Origin: Defluviitaleaceae bacterium
GTDB lineage: Bacteria; Bacillota; Clostridia; Lachnospirales; UBA5962
DNA length: 64,000 nucleotides
Assembly: GCA_009787355.1 (NCBI GenBank)
Contig: WRGD01000151.1
Span: forward strand, 1 to 64,000
Direction: 5' to 3'
A program made the translations under genes and the position numbers. Below, one piece after another: positions 55,134-63,228 of this stretch (positions are counted from its first letter, which is position 1; the number at the start of each line of letters is the position of its first letter). The notes under the pieces were generated by a model, which ran no database searches, had not been told where the DNA came from, and was given only the letters and a program-made list of their open reading frames with translations.

Positions 55134-56927
55134 TTAATCATTTTCGAACTTATTTAAAAGTTCTTCAAAAACATCTAGAGCGTCTAAAATAGGTTTACTT
55201 GTGGTCATATCTACACCAGCTTTTTTTAAAAGCGGTATGGAATAATCACTAGAGCCACTTTTTAGCATCTCTATATATCCTTCTAATGCTCCTTGCTTGT
55301 TTTCTAAAATAGCTTTTCCTATAGCTACAGAAGATGCAAATCCAGTTGCATATTGGTATACATAAAAACTTCTATAGAAATGAGGTATCCTAACCCATTC
55401 ATAAATTATTTTATCATCTAATTCAAAATCTGGACCAAAGTATTTTTCTAGTAGCTCTTTGTAGATTGAACTAAATTCTTCACTACTATCAATTAATGTT
55501 GTATTTTCTACTAATTTATGTGCATCTTTTTCAAATTCTGCAAACATTGTTTGCTTGAAAAATGTAATGTAAAAATTAGTTAGATATTTATTGATTATAT
55601 ATTTTTTAAACTTACTATCTTCCGCAGTTTTTACAAGATAATCTATAAGCAAGCTCTCGTGTATTGTTGAAGCTGCTTCTGCTAAAAATGCAGTGTAATT
55701 TCCATATACAAAAGGTTGATTATTTCTTGTATAATAGCTGTGTGCAGAATGCCCTAACTCGTGTGTTAGAGTAAACAAAGAACGTATATCATCCATATAA
55801 TTCATAAGTATATATGGTGGTGTTCCATAAGTACCACCACTATAAGCACCTGGAAGTTTGTATTTGTTTTCGTACACATCTATCCATTTAGAAGATAATA
55901 TTTTTTTAACTATTCCTACGTATTCTTCACCCATTGGAGCAAGAGATTTCAAAATTATATCTTTTGCTTCTTCATATGTTACTTTATAATCTACACCTTC
56001 CACTATAGGAACAGAAAAATCGAAAGGTTTTAATTTCTCTAATCCAAGTACATTTTTACGTATACTTATGTATTTGTGTAATAAATCCAATCTGCTATTT
56101 ACAGTATTCAAAAGTGTGCTGTAAACTTCTATTGGGATGTTATTTTGGAAAAGAGAACCTTCGATGGAAGAGCTATAGTTTCTAGCTTTAGAATAAAAAG
56201 TCTCTTTTCGGATATAATATTTATACAAACCAGCTAATTCATCTTTTCGTGAAATAAAATAATTAAGGTATGAATTATAAATATTTTCACGTAATACTCT
56301 ATCGTTAGAAGAAATATATTTCGAAAAAGAACCATGTGTAACTTCTATTTTATTGCCGTTTTTATCTAACACTGGTTCAAATACTGCTTTGTTATTATTT
56401 ATAATACCGAAAATTTCATTCGAAAAATTTGCAAAAGATAAAGACTTAGCAAGTAATTCTTCTTGTTCTTTTGGTAGAGTATGTTTAGCTCTGTGAAAAA
56501 CATCATATAAATCATGTTTATATATTTGTAATTCTGGTGTACTTTCTAAAAAGCTATCTATTGTTTCTTTTCCTATTTCTAAAATTTCTGGGTCAATAAA
56601 ACTTTTAGCGGTATTAGCTTTTGTAAATAATTCTAATGCTTTATTTTGTAATCCTTGATAAGAAACATTTTTAGTATCTTGATGATGTTTCATATTTGCA
56701 TATACATAAAGTTGCACTACTTTTTCTATTAGACTAGATACTTTTTTCAATACTTTTAAAAAATATTCACCACTTGTAGCGAGTTTGCCTTTATGCTTAG
56801 AAAAATCATCTAATTTGATTAAAATTTCATTGTAGGATATTTTCCAATCTTCATCTGATGTATAAATATCAGATAAATTCCATTGGTAATTTACATCCAT
56901 TTCCTCTCTTATTTTTAATTTTTTCAT
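55134..56927 (-). CDS. pepF: Oligoendopeptidase F-type M3 metallopeptidase
   Basis: Zinc peptidase of 597 aa cutting oligopeptides in the cytosol. The active site is TLTHELGHSAHSYYTRN (about residue 389, HExxH) with the downstream Glu in FLAEAASTIHESLL. N-terminal helices (YQWNLSDIYTSDEDW, YVYANMKHHQDT) and the C-terminal YQYATGFASSVAIGKAIL are typical of PepF. No signal peptide. The ATG lies only 3 bp after the stop of the last of three tandem small peptide genes, so all four form one operon from the promoter at 57423. In Bacillus, PepF overproduction hydrolyses Phr-type signals (established for PhrA); processing or clearing of the upstream peptides is an inference here. Confidence 0.93.
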   Translation of the reverse strand: MKKLKIREEMDVNYQWNLSDIYTSDEDWKISYNEILIKLDDFSKHKGKLATSGEYFLKVLKKVSSLIEKVVQLYVYANMKHHQDTKNVSYQGLQNKALELFTKANTAKSFIDPEILEIGKETIDSFLESTPELQIYKHDLYDVFHRAKHTLPKEQEELLAKSLSFANFSNEIFGIINNNKAVFEPVLDKNGNKIEVTHGSFSKYISSNDRVLRENIYNSYLNYFISRKDELAGLYKYYIRKETFYSKARNYSSSIEGSLFQNNIPIEVYSTLLNTVNSRLDLLHKYISIRKNVLGLEKLKPFDFSVPIVEGVDYKVTYEEAKDIILKSLAPMGEEYVGIVKKILSSKWIDVYENKYKLPGAYSGGTYGTPPYILMNYMDDIRSLFTLTHELGHSAHSYYTRNNQPFVYGNYTAFLAEAASTIHESLLIDYLVKTAEDSKFKKYIINKYLTNFYITFFKQTMFAEFEKDAHKLVENTTLIDSSEEFSSIYKELLEKYFGPDFELDDKIIYEWVRIPHFYRSFYVYQYATGFASSVAIGKAILENKQGALEGYIEMLKSGSSDYSIPLLKKAGVDMTTSKPILDALDVFEELLNKFEND

Positions 56928-56930
56928 AGA

Positions 56931-57014
56931 CTACTCCCACGGTACTGGCTGTGTAGGTTCTGTTTGACCTCCACCACCAACCCTAATTATTGCCATCAAA
57001 ATTAATATTGTCAT
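56931..57014 (-). CDS. Tandem small peptide 1 (27 aa), upstream of pepF
   Basis: Starts MTILILMAIIRVGGGG and ends EPTQPVPWE. GGAGGATTTTAAACA precedes ATG 57014 and its stop is 3 bp before the pepF ATG. It differs from copies 2 and 3 at the centre (GGGGQT) and end (PWE instead of PGEL). Hydrophobic first ten residues, one Arg, flexible Gly-rich middle, acidic Pro-rich tail. No Cys. Unknown family. Confidence 0.75.
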   Translation of the reverse strand: MTILILMAIIRVGGGGQTEPTQPVPWE

Positions 57015-57062
57015 TGTTTAAAATCCTCCATAAAATGTTTTTGTTATTTAAAATTTCCAAGA

Positions 57063-57149
57063 TTAAAGCTCTCCTGGTACTGGCTGTGTAGGTTCTGGTG
57101 AACCTGTACCACCAGCTCTAATTATTGCCATCAAAATTAATATTGTCAT
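57063..57149 (-). CDS. Tandem small peptide 2 (28 aa)
   Basis: Starts MTILILMAIIRAGGTG and ends SPEPTQPVPGEL. The same ribosome binding site and spacing as its neighbours. Substitutions between copies keep the frame and the tail PEPTQPVP, which argues for selection on the protein. Candidate signal or effector peptide precursor. Confidence 0.75.
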   Translation of the reverse strand: MTILILMAIIRAGGTGSPEPTQPVPGEL

Positions 57150-57198
57150 TGTTTAAAATCCTCCATAAAATGTTTTTTGTTATTTAAAATTTCCAAGA

Positions 57199-57285
57199 TT
57201 AAAGCTCTCCTGGTACTGGCTGTGTAGGTTCTGGTGAACCTCCAGTCCCAACCCTAATCATTGCCATCAAAATTAATATTGTCAT
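57199..57285 (-). CDS. Tandem small peptide 3 (28 aa), first in the operon
   Basis: Starts MTILILMAMIRVGTGG and ends SPEPTQPVPGEL. First translated copy after the promoter at 57423-57451, with a ~130-nt leader. Same layout as copies 1 and 2. No known toxin, lantibiotic or pheromone family recognised. Confidence 0.75.
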   Translation of the reverse strand: MTILILMAMIRVGTGGSPEPTQPVPGEL

Positions 57286-57376
57286 TGTTTAAAATCCTCC
57301 ATAAAATGTTTTTTGTTATCAAACAACTCCCGTATATAGCATACTTATCCACTTAAATTCCCTCAATTCTTTTAAA

Positions 57377-57484
57377 CAGTTATGTAAACTATTATATCGG
57401 ATTTTGTAATCTAACAACTAAAATTTTAGCAATTAAAAAACATTTTGTCAACAGACATATTAAAATTATTTTCAGTTATGTAAA
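57377..57484 (-). promoter_or_regulatory. Promoter of the peptide-pepF operon flanked by 12-bp direct repeats
   Basis: TTGACA (57451-57446), 17 bp, TAAAAT (57428-57423) on the minus strand. CAGTTATGTAAA occurs exactly twice in plus-strand reading, at 57377-57388 (downstream of the start) and 57473-57484 (22 bp upstream of -35), 96 bp apart. This is the geometry of paired regulator sites. The 430-bp gap 57286-57715 otherwise holds only the AbgT terminator. Confidence 0.7.
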
Positions 57485-57666
57485 TTCTGAACCACATATA
57501 TTATCTAGCTTTTAAAAAATTGCTCGTAGTTTTACTTCAAATTTTCATTTTTTAAAATTTATTTAAATTAATACATATATTGTATATTTTACAAAAATAA
57601 TTATGAAATGTTTCAACTTGTGAAAATTATTTTTCATCCTTTTTCTATATAATATACGAAAAAATA

Positions 57667-57707
57667 AAAACTACCTTTAAGAAATGTAAATTTCTTCAGG
57701 TAGTTTT
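57667..57707 (-). terminator. Terminator of the AbgT-family gene
   Basis: AAAACTACCT-AAGAAAT pairs with ATTTCTT-AGGTAGTTTT across a short loop, followed on the minus strand by TATTTTT. Confidence 0.85.
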
Positions 57708-57715
57708 GTTTTTTT

Positions 57716-59251
57716 CTAATAAAACAAACTAACACTAGGTCCTAAAGGTATGCCAAGTAAGAACCAAACAACAAGTAGAAGTATCCAACCTAACAAAAAT
57801 GTAAGAGTATAAGGCAACATTAGAGATATTACAGTACCAATGCCGGCATTTTTGTTGTATCTTTGTACAAATGCAAGCATCATAGGAAAAAATGGCATTA
57901 GTGGTGATATTAAATTTGTTGTTGAATCTCCTATTCTATATGCAAGTTGTGTAAGTTCTGGAGAAATACCTAACATCATAAGCATTGGAACAAAAACAGG
58001 AGCCATCATTGCCCATTTTGCTGTATCTACAGAAAAAACGAGGTCTATTATAGATACTACTATTATTATAGATATAACAAGTGGAAGTCCGACAAAGCCC
58101 AAATTTTCTAATATATTTGCTCCATTTATAGAAATAATAATTCCCATATTTGAAAAATTGAAATGTGCAACAAATTGTGAAGCAAAAAATATTAAAACAA
58201 GAAAGTCTACTATACCTTTTATAGATTCTTCTATCATTTTTATTACTTGGTGGTCGCTTCTTATTGATTTAGTAATAATACCATATACAAGTCCGGGTAT
58301 AAGAAACATAGCCATACTAAAAAATACAATACCATTCATAAAAGGAGAAACTAAAATACCTCCAGTTGTAGCATTTCTGAGTGGACCATTTTCAGGTAAA
58401 ATTAGTGCTAAAACAATACATACATATATTAAAAAAGATATACCGGCATATTTTAGTCCTTTTTTTTCTAGATTTGATATTTCTACATTTTCTTTTTTTT
58501 GAGAATTTTCGTATTTTCCAAGTTTAGGTTCTACTATTTTTTCAGTAACCCATGTACCCAAAATAGTAATAAGTATAGTAGAAACAGACATAAAAAACCA
58601 ATTGCCAGTAGGTAAAACATAGTAGCTATTGTCCAAAATATGTGCAGCTTGTTGTGTCAAACCAGCAAAAACAACATCATTTGGAGCAATAAGTACATTT
58701 GCTGCCCATGCACCAGCAACACCAGCAAATGAAGCTGTAAGACCAGCTATAGGATGCCTACCAAAACTAATAAATAATAGTGCTGAAAGTGGTATCCAAA
58801 CAGCAAAACCAAAAGCAGATGCAACACTAGATATAGTAGCAAGAAATATGACAAGAGGCGTTAAAATTTTTGGATGAGCAGATTTTGCTATTTTTTTAAG
58901 TAATGTTTCTAATAATCCAGATTTATCAGCAACAGCAACACCTATCATTATTACAAATACTATTCCCATAGGTATAAATGTAACAAAATTTGAAACAAAA
59001 GAACTAACCATAAAATCTATACCGTTGCGTGATAGTAGACTTACAGCGTAAATATTATTTTCTGTAAAACTATTTGTAGTAGAGTCGAAACTATAAAAAC
59101 TAATATATGTACCTTGTAAATAAAGAATATGAGATACAAGTATTATGATAAAAGAAAGTATAATAAAAAGAGTAGCAGCATTTGGAAGCTTATTTCCAAA
59201 TCTTTCTACTTTGTCGAGCCATTTTATAAAAAAACTACTATTTGTTTTCAT
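57716..59251 (-). CDS. AbgT-family transporter
   Basis: Inner-membrane transporter of 511 aa with about 12 hydrophobic segments. Family marks: the N-terminal FIKWLDKVERFGNKLPNAAT, VAVADKSGLLETLLKKIAKS, GFAVWIPLSALLFISFGRHP, AGAWAANVLIAPNDVVFAGL, VDTAKWAMMAPVFVPMLM and GDSTTNLISPLMPFFPMMLA. AbgT of E. coli takes up p-aminobenzoyl-glutamate; other members export antifolates, so direction and substrate are open. Monocistronic, behind its own promoter (59350-59378) and a leader hairpin. Lies upstream of the peptide-pepF operon on the same strand but separated by a terminator. Confidence 0.92.
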   Translation of the reverse strand: MKTNSSFFIKWLDKVERFGNKLPNAATLFIILSFIIILVSHILYLQGTYISFYSFDSTTNSFTENNIYAVSLLSRNGIDFMVSSFVSNFVTFIPMGIVFVIMIGVAVADKSGLLETLLKKIAKSAHPKILTPLVIFLATISSVASAFGFAVWIPLSALLFISFGRHPIAGLTASFAGVAGAWAANVLIAPNDVVFAGLTQQAAHILDNSYYVLPTGNWFFMSVSTILITILGTWVTEKIVEPKLGKYENSQKKENVEISNLEKKGLKYAGISFLIYVCIVLALILPENGPLRNATTGGILVSPFMNGIVFFSMAMFLIPGLVYGIITKSIRSDHQVIKMIEESIKGIVDFLVLIFFASQFVAHFNFSNMGIIISINGANILENLGFVGLPLVISIIIVVSIIDLVFSVDTAKWAMMAPVFVPMLMMLGISPELTQLAYRIGDSTTNLISPLMPFFPMMLAFVQRYNKNAGIGTVISLMLPYTLTFLLGWILLLVVWFLLGIPLGPSVSLFY

Positions 59252-59299
59252 ATATGTCTTATATATCTCCTAAGCATTTCAAATTAGATTTTAAAAAGG

Positions 59300-59340
59300 G
59301 TATAACAAAATGAAAACTCCACATTTTCATTTTGCTATAC
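59300..59340 (-). promoter_or_regulatory. Leader hairpin of the AbgT-family gene
   Basis: GTATAGCAAAATGAAAA pairs with TTTTCATTTTGTTATAC around a 7-nt loop, followed by CCTTTTT on the minus strand. It sits between promoter and start codon, so it may act as an attenuator. No known riboswitch recognised. Confidence 0.5.
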
Positions 59341-59349
59341 TTAACCATT

Positions 59350-59378
59350 AATATACATAATAATGTATATTTTTGCAA
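59350..59378 (-). promoter_or_regulatory. Promoter of the AbgT-family gene
   Basis: TTGCAA (59378-59373), 17 bp, TATATT (59355-59350), minus strand. Confidence 0.65.
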
Positions 59379-59449
59379 TAGATTTTGGTTTATGAATTAT
59401 AAAAATATGTAGGAGCGAGGAGCGTAGAACATAGGTAACAAAAAAACTA

Positions 59450-59478
59450 TTGACATATTAAATTAAATAGTATAAAAT
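59450..59478 (+). promoter_or_regulatory. Plus-strand promoter upstream of the V8-like protease region
   Basis: TTGACA (59450-59455), 17 bp, TAAAAT (59473-59478). It lies 325 bp before the protease ATG. The interval contains an AGGAG without a start codon at a fitting distance, a 12-bp-armed hairpin (59550-59593, ATTGTGTATAAA) and a short open frame lacking a start, perhaps a decayed gene. Confidence 0.6.
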
Positions 59479-59732
59479 ATTGATTAGGAGACATATATCG
59501 TATTTACTGAAGAAACTGAGATTTTTTATTATTCAAAAGCCATGCAAAAATTGTGTATAAAACTGTTCTCTCTAAAAATACTTTATACACAATAATCACA
59601 AAACTTATTACATAATAATATATATAATAGGTTTTGTCAAAAGAAAATAGTATCTAGAAAATAGTCTGACTATTTGTGTAATATAAACTGAAACAAATTA
59701 AATACGATATATTGTACATTCCTAAAAATGTT

Positions 59733-59756
59733 TAGATGATTAGTTATAATCATCTA
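59733..59756 (+). promoter_or_regulatory. Inverted repeat upstream of the V8-like protease
   Basis: TAGATGATTA, 4 bp, TAATCATCTA, a perfect 10-bp inverted repeat with a TATAAT in its right half, 47 bp before the ATG. Operator or leader hairpin; no matching -35 is seen. Confidence 0.45.
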
Positions 59757-59802
59757 TGATATATTCATATTTACATTATATCTTAACTGGAGGATATTTA
59801 TA

Positions 59803-60828
59803 ATGAAAAAACGTATTTTTGTAACAACACTTGCTCTAACATTTTTTATTCCGCTATTATTATATGTTTCAATTAGTGGAAATCATCCTACTAACATCGA
59901 TTTAATCCCTCAAATGGACTATGACTTAACTGATTGGGATCCTAATTTTGATGTAATGCAAGATTTTACCCCTGAAATCGTTAATAAGATGGAGATGTTT
60001 AGTGATAGGGCTATCTTTACAAGGAATTTAGATTCACAAGAGCTTGAACTAGAAGAATTTTCAGAACCTCTATTTAGACCTTTCTCAGAAGATGGTTTCT
60101 ATGGCACTGATTCATCTTGGGGCTCTGCAGATCTTCCTTCGATATCTATGTATGACGTTGATTCACGTGTAATTATTGGTTCTGATGACCGTCGTCATAT
60201 TACTAATTTACAGGCTCATCCAAATGGTTATGCAGCGGTAGTTTTCCTTGAAGTAACATTTCCAAACGGCGTTACTGGAACTGGAAGTGGGACTATGGTA
60301 GGACCAACAACAATATTAACTGCTGGTCATGTCCTATTTAGTCTTACTCATGGTTGGGCTACATCAATTCGAGTAACACCAGGTGGTACACAATCAAACT
60401 TTTCATCTGCATGGGCTACATCTTTTTCAACTACCAATGGATGGGTAAATAGTAGTGCGAATAACCCGAATTTTGATTTTGATTATGGTGTAATCAGAAT
60501 TGGGCAAAACTTAAATACTGGTTGGTTTGGAGCTAGAACAGAAACTAATTCAACGTTAAATAATGGTACAGCTATGGTTATCGGTTTTCCAGGTGATAAA
60601 GCTCGTGGAACTATGTGGTATGATACTGGCAGTATTTCGAATGCAGCTACTCGAAGCTTTAGGCATTTTGCAGATACTGTGGGAGGAAATAGCGGAGGTC
60701 CAGTTGTTCTCATAAATAATTGGCAATATGTAGTTGGTATTCATGTTGCTGGAAATCAATCTCAACAGTTTAATCTAGCAGCTAGAGTTACTACTGATGT
60801 CATTGATATGATATTGAATAATCAATAA
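59803..60828 (+). CDS. Secreted V8-like (S1B) glutamyl endopeptidase
   Basis: 341 aa: signal peptide (about 1-25), an acidic propeptide, and a mature enzyme probably starting near 123 (VIIGSDDRRHITN). The catalytic triad is visible: His176 (ILTAGHV), Asp227 (FDFDYGVIRIG) and Ser297 (GGNSGGPVVL). The layout follows staphylococcal V8/GluSE and Bacillus Glu-specific proteases. GGAGGATATTTATA precedes ATG. Such enzymes cut after Glu. The class III leaders 5 kb away are Glu-rich, so a role in leader trimming is possible but unproven. Confidence 0.9.
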   Translation: MKKRIFVTTLALTFFIPLLLYVSISGNHPTNIDLIPQMDYDLTDWDPNFDVMQDFTPEIVNKMEMFSDRAIFTRNLDSQELELEEFSEPLFRPFSEDGFYGTDSSWGSADLPSISMYDVDSRVIIGSDDRRHITNLQAHPNGYAAVVFLEVTFPNGVTGTGSGTMVGPTTILTAGHVLFSLTHGWATSIRVTPGGTQSNFSSAWATSFSTTNGWVNSSANNPNFDFDYGVIRIGQNLNTGWFGARTETNSTLNNGTAMVIGFPGDKARGTMWYDTGSISNAATRSFRHFADTVGGNSGGPVVLINNWQYVVGIHVAGNQSQQFNLAARVTTDVIDMILNNQ

Positions 60829-60833
60829 CATTG

Positions 60834-60872
60834 AAGGAGAGCTTTTCTGGTGAGGTTAGGCTCTCCTTTTTT
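60834..60872 (+). terminator. Terminator of the V8-like protease gene
   Basis: AAGGAGAGC pairs with GCTCTCCTT, followed by a T-run, just past the protease stop. Confidence 0.85.
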
Positions 60873-60920
60873 GAAATAATACTTCTTTATGTTAAATTTT
60901 CGAAATTTAAGAGGTTAGTT

Positions 60921-61205
60921 TTGATTACAAAAAATATTTCATTTAAAGCTATTATACGTAAAATATTAGATAATGCACTATTAGTAGAGCATATACCTTT
61001 TAATTTAGATAGTGAGCTATATCTTCAAAATTTCAAAATATTATTTGTTTTATATTCTAATTATAATATTTTAGACATATTAGGAGATAAAATATGTTTT
61101 TCAGATTTGAAAAACAATGATTTGATTTTAATTACACATAGAGGTATGATTATAGAGTTTAACCCTCCAGAGATTACAGATGTAGTTTCAATTATCCGTT
61201 TTTAA
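60921..61205 (+). CDS. Unknown 94-aa protein, TTG start
   Basis: The frame is open further upstream, but the terminator at 60834-60872 lies there; TTG 60921 with AGAGG 6 nt upstream is the more likely start. The product begins MITKNISFKAIIRKILDNAL and ends PPEITDVVSIIRF. No membrane helix or known domain. It may be a decayed remnant, like the ORFs that follow. Confidence 0.4.
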   Translation: MITKNISFKAIIRKILDNALLVEHIPFNLDSELYLQNFKILFVLYSNYNILDILGDKICFSDLKNNDLILITHRGMIIEFNPPEITDVVSIIRF

Positions 61206-61500
61206 AGATAACAAAATCCATCTTGTCAATATATACCTTATAAAAGTTATGGTTTATTAATTATTAAAAATTTTACTTACAAAATTTATTTACAATAATT
61301 GTTAATTTTTTAACAATATACTGTATATATTTGTTTTGTACCTTGAAACGAGGAAATATAGAATGACGAATAAATTTGTTATAGTTTTATAATAAAATCA
61401 ATCAAAGTATTTAAAGAATTAGTTGTGGCAGATGATTTTGTTACAAATTAAAGTTTTCTGTTCACGGCTAGATTTATATAATGAAAAATTTGGAGGAAAT

Positions 61501-61695
61501 ATGATACCAATACAACTTTTCTTTGTAAGTTTTGCTAAAACAATACTTTTTGTTAGTTGTATCTTACTAATAATAGATATTGCAATATTCTTTTTGGGTT
61601 CAGAGGAAATCCAATTAGAAGTTTCACCAATATCTTTAAATTCTATCCTATTAAGAATGAGTTTTTTTGGCTATTACTTTCATTTATACCTTTAA
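61501..61695 (+). CDS. Small membrane protein (64 aa), unknown
   Basis: ATG 61501 follows TGGAGGAAAT. Begins MIPIQLFFVSFAKTILF and has one or two hydrophobic segments (to IAIFFLGSEE), ending FFGYYFHLYL. An upstream in-frame ATG (61423) lacks a ribosome binding site. No family recognised; it could be the start of a truncated larger gene. 61206-61500 holds nothing else I can support. Confidence 0.45.
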   Translation: MIPIQLFFVSFAKTILFVSCILLIIDIAIFFLGSEEIQLEVSPISLNSILLRMSFFGYYFHLYL

Positions 61696-61726
61696 TTTAA
61701 ATTGTTTTATATAAATTGAAACTTAA

Positions 61727-62014
61727 TCACTCAAATTTAAAGGTGAAAAATATGATGCTAAAGTAGTTTTAATAAATATAAGTAGATTTGTAAAAGCTGG
61801 TGGTTATATGGTTTCTAGCGTGGAATGTATATACCAAAATTCTTTAAAAGAAAACTGTCTTGTAAAAAGTCATTTATATATGTTAAACCCTCAAGATAGT
61901 AAAGAAAATTTAACTCCTATTGTTTATGTAGATATACAAAAACCTAAAAAATACGCTATAGAACTTTTTAGAAATATAAAAGAATTAGAAATAGTAGATA
62001 GAGACTATAGATAG
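61727..62014 (+). pseudogene. Gene fragment lacking a start
   Basis: The frame is open from a TAA at 61724 and encodes SLKFKGEKYDAKVVLINISR.. through KPKKYAIELFRNIKELEIVD. The protein-like stretch extends 27 codons above the only ATG (61808), which has no ribosome binding site. Best read as the tail of a gene whose 5' part is lost. Family not recognised. Confidence 0.5.
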
Positions 62015-62040
62015 TCTTATAATTTACAAAGAAGGAAAAC

Positions 62041-62112
62041 ATGAAATTTTCAAATTATAATCTTTTAATACCAAAATTTACAGACAAAAATTATTTTTTA
62101 TTAAAATCTTGA
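62041..62112 (+). CDS. 23-aa ORF, possibly the stub of a peptide-maturase gene
   Basis: Starts MKFSNYNLLIPKFTDK and ends FLLKS; AAGGAAAAC precedes ATG. The opening resembles the first residues of some SPASM/radical-SAM peptide maturases (a 'KxSxYNxxxP' start), but everything after is missing and the stop lies within the terminator stem. It could equally be a genuine micropeptide. Confidence 0.3.
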   Translation: MKFSNYNLLIPKFTDKNYFLLKS

Positions 62113-62141
62113 TATAAGAACTTTAATCATATCAAGATTTT
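62103..62141. terminator. Bidirectional terminator, fragments versus ECF gene
   Basis: AAAATCTTGATAT pairs perfectly with ATATCAAGATTTT around a 13-nt loop, between the plus-strand remnants and the minus-strand ECF gene. Confidence 0.8.
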
Positions 62142-62166
62142 AAATCATTTTTATACGAAATTTATC

Positions 62167-63135
62167 TTAAACTTTCTTACTTTTTACAGCTATACTTATA
62201 GAATTTCCAAACAAAGATTGGTTTTGTAATAGTCCAAGCAAAATAGCTACAAAATAAGTCATAAGTACAGTAGTAGCTGTTACTTGTATTACTCTAGGTG
62301 CCCATACTGCTATAAAAGGTATTGCTTGCCAAGATGGAAATAATGTGTTCATAAAAATAAATGTATTGATTGTATTAATCAAAATAGCAGGAACAAGCAT
62401 AGCTATTAGAAGTGGTATTGTAGGAACTGTTTTTCTATCTTTTAAAAAATATTTTTCTACAAAAAAATTCAATATAACAAGAAATATAGAAAATATACCA
62501 ATACCTATAATAGTTGTTGTAAACATAGGTATTGTTTCCGAGCTTAGCATTTCAACTGGGTCTCTGTTATTTATTGTTCTTTCTATTGCCATACGAGACA
62601 CAAAAGACATATTTTCCATTTGTTCTCTTATAGCTTCGTTATCTACTGTTCTAACTAAAAGTCCAGCATCGTTATAAGATGTTTCGATAGTATTATTTTG
62701 ATAAAAATTGTTTGTTATACCATCTGTATTTAAATTGTGAAGATTAAAAAATCCTAAAGCTGTTATCGATACACCAAATATTATTATTACATTTTTTATT
62801 ATTTTTTCACTACGATTTTTTATAAACATCCAAATAGCACCTCTTATAAAGCCAGAAAGAGTTGCTGTTAAAGTAAGTTGGGGTAAAAATGCACCAGATG
62901 GGCTAATATGAAAACCTAAAAAATCTGTAAGACCAGAAACTAAAGCACCATATATTGGACCAAATAAAATAGCAGGCATTGCTGTAAAAATACCATGCAT
63001 ACTAAGTCTCATACCACTTTCTCCAAAAATAGGTATATACATTCTAAAAAATGTTCTTACAACTATTGCAAGTGCCAAAAACATTGACGATATTATAATA
63101 CGTCTAATATGTAAAGATGTATTTTTTCTGTTCAC
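62167..63135 (-). CDS. ECF transporter S component (FolT-like family)
   Basis: Substrate-binding membrane subunit of an energy-coupling-factor vitamin importer. RRIIISSMFLALAIVVRTFF, ESGMRLSMHGIFTAMPAILF, GPIYGALVSGLTDFLGFHIS and GAFLPQLTLTATLSGFIRGA follow the folate-type S-component pattern. At 322 aa it is much longer than the usual ~180, owing to an extracellular-type insertion of ~90 residues (about 120-215) between membrane helices. GTG start after AAGGAGATATAAA. No ECF ATPase genes in the window; the substrate is uncertain. Confidence 0.82.
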   Translation of the reverse strand: MNRKNTSLHIRRIIISSMFLALAIVVRTFFRMYIPIFGESGMRLSMHGIFTAMPAILFGPIYGALVSGLTDFLGFHISPSGAFLPQLTLTATLSGFIRGAIWMFIKNRSEKIIKNVIIIFGVSITALGFFNLHNLNTDGITNNFYQNNTIETSYNDAGLLVRTVDNEAIREQMENMSFVSRMAIERTINNRDPVEMLSSETIPMFTTTIIGIGIFSIFLVILNFFVEKYFLKDRKTVPTIPLLIAMLVPAILINTINTFIFMNTLFPSWQAIPFIAVWAPRVIQVTATTVLMTYFVAILLGLLQNQSLFGNSISIAVKSKKV

Positions 63136-63174
63136 TTTATATCTCCTTAAATTTGTATATTTTTAATATTAAGT

Positions 63175-63216
63175 TTTTAGTAGTGTTCTTACTTTTTATT
63201 AAGAACACTACTAAAA
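63175..63216 (-). terminator. Hairpin between the uxaA-like and ECF genes
   Basis: TTTTAGTAGTGTTCTTA pairs with TAAGAACACTACTAAAA. Probably ends the uronate-gene transcript; the T-run beyond it is short. Confidence 0.65.
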
Positions 63217-63228
63217 TATTTCAATTAT

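Larger units (their letters stand above)
56931..57319 (-). repeat. Three ~136-bp direct repeats carrying the small peptide genes
   Basis: Peptide starts at 57285, 57149 and 57014 are 136 and 135 bp apart. Each unit includes the spacer AACAAAAAACATTTTATGGA, the ribosome binding site and the ORF. Differences concentrate in the Gly-rich centre of the peptide. Confidence 0.95.

Noticed and set aside
56931-57319. 136-bp direct repeats considered as an attachment site or IS remnant
   Set aside because: Each unit contains a complete ribosome binding site and ORF; variation respects the frame, so they are gene repeats.
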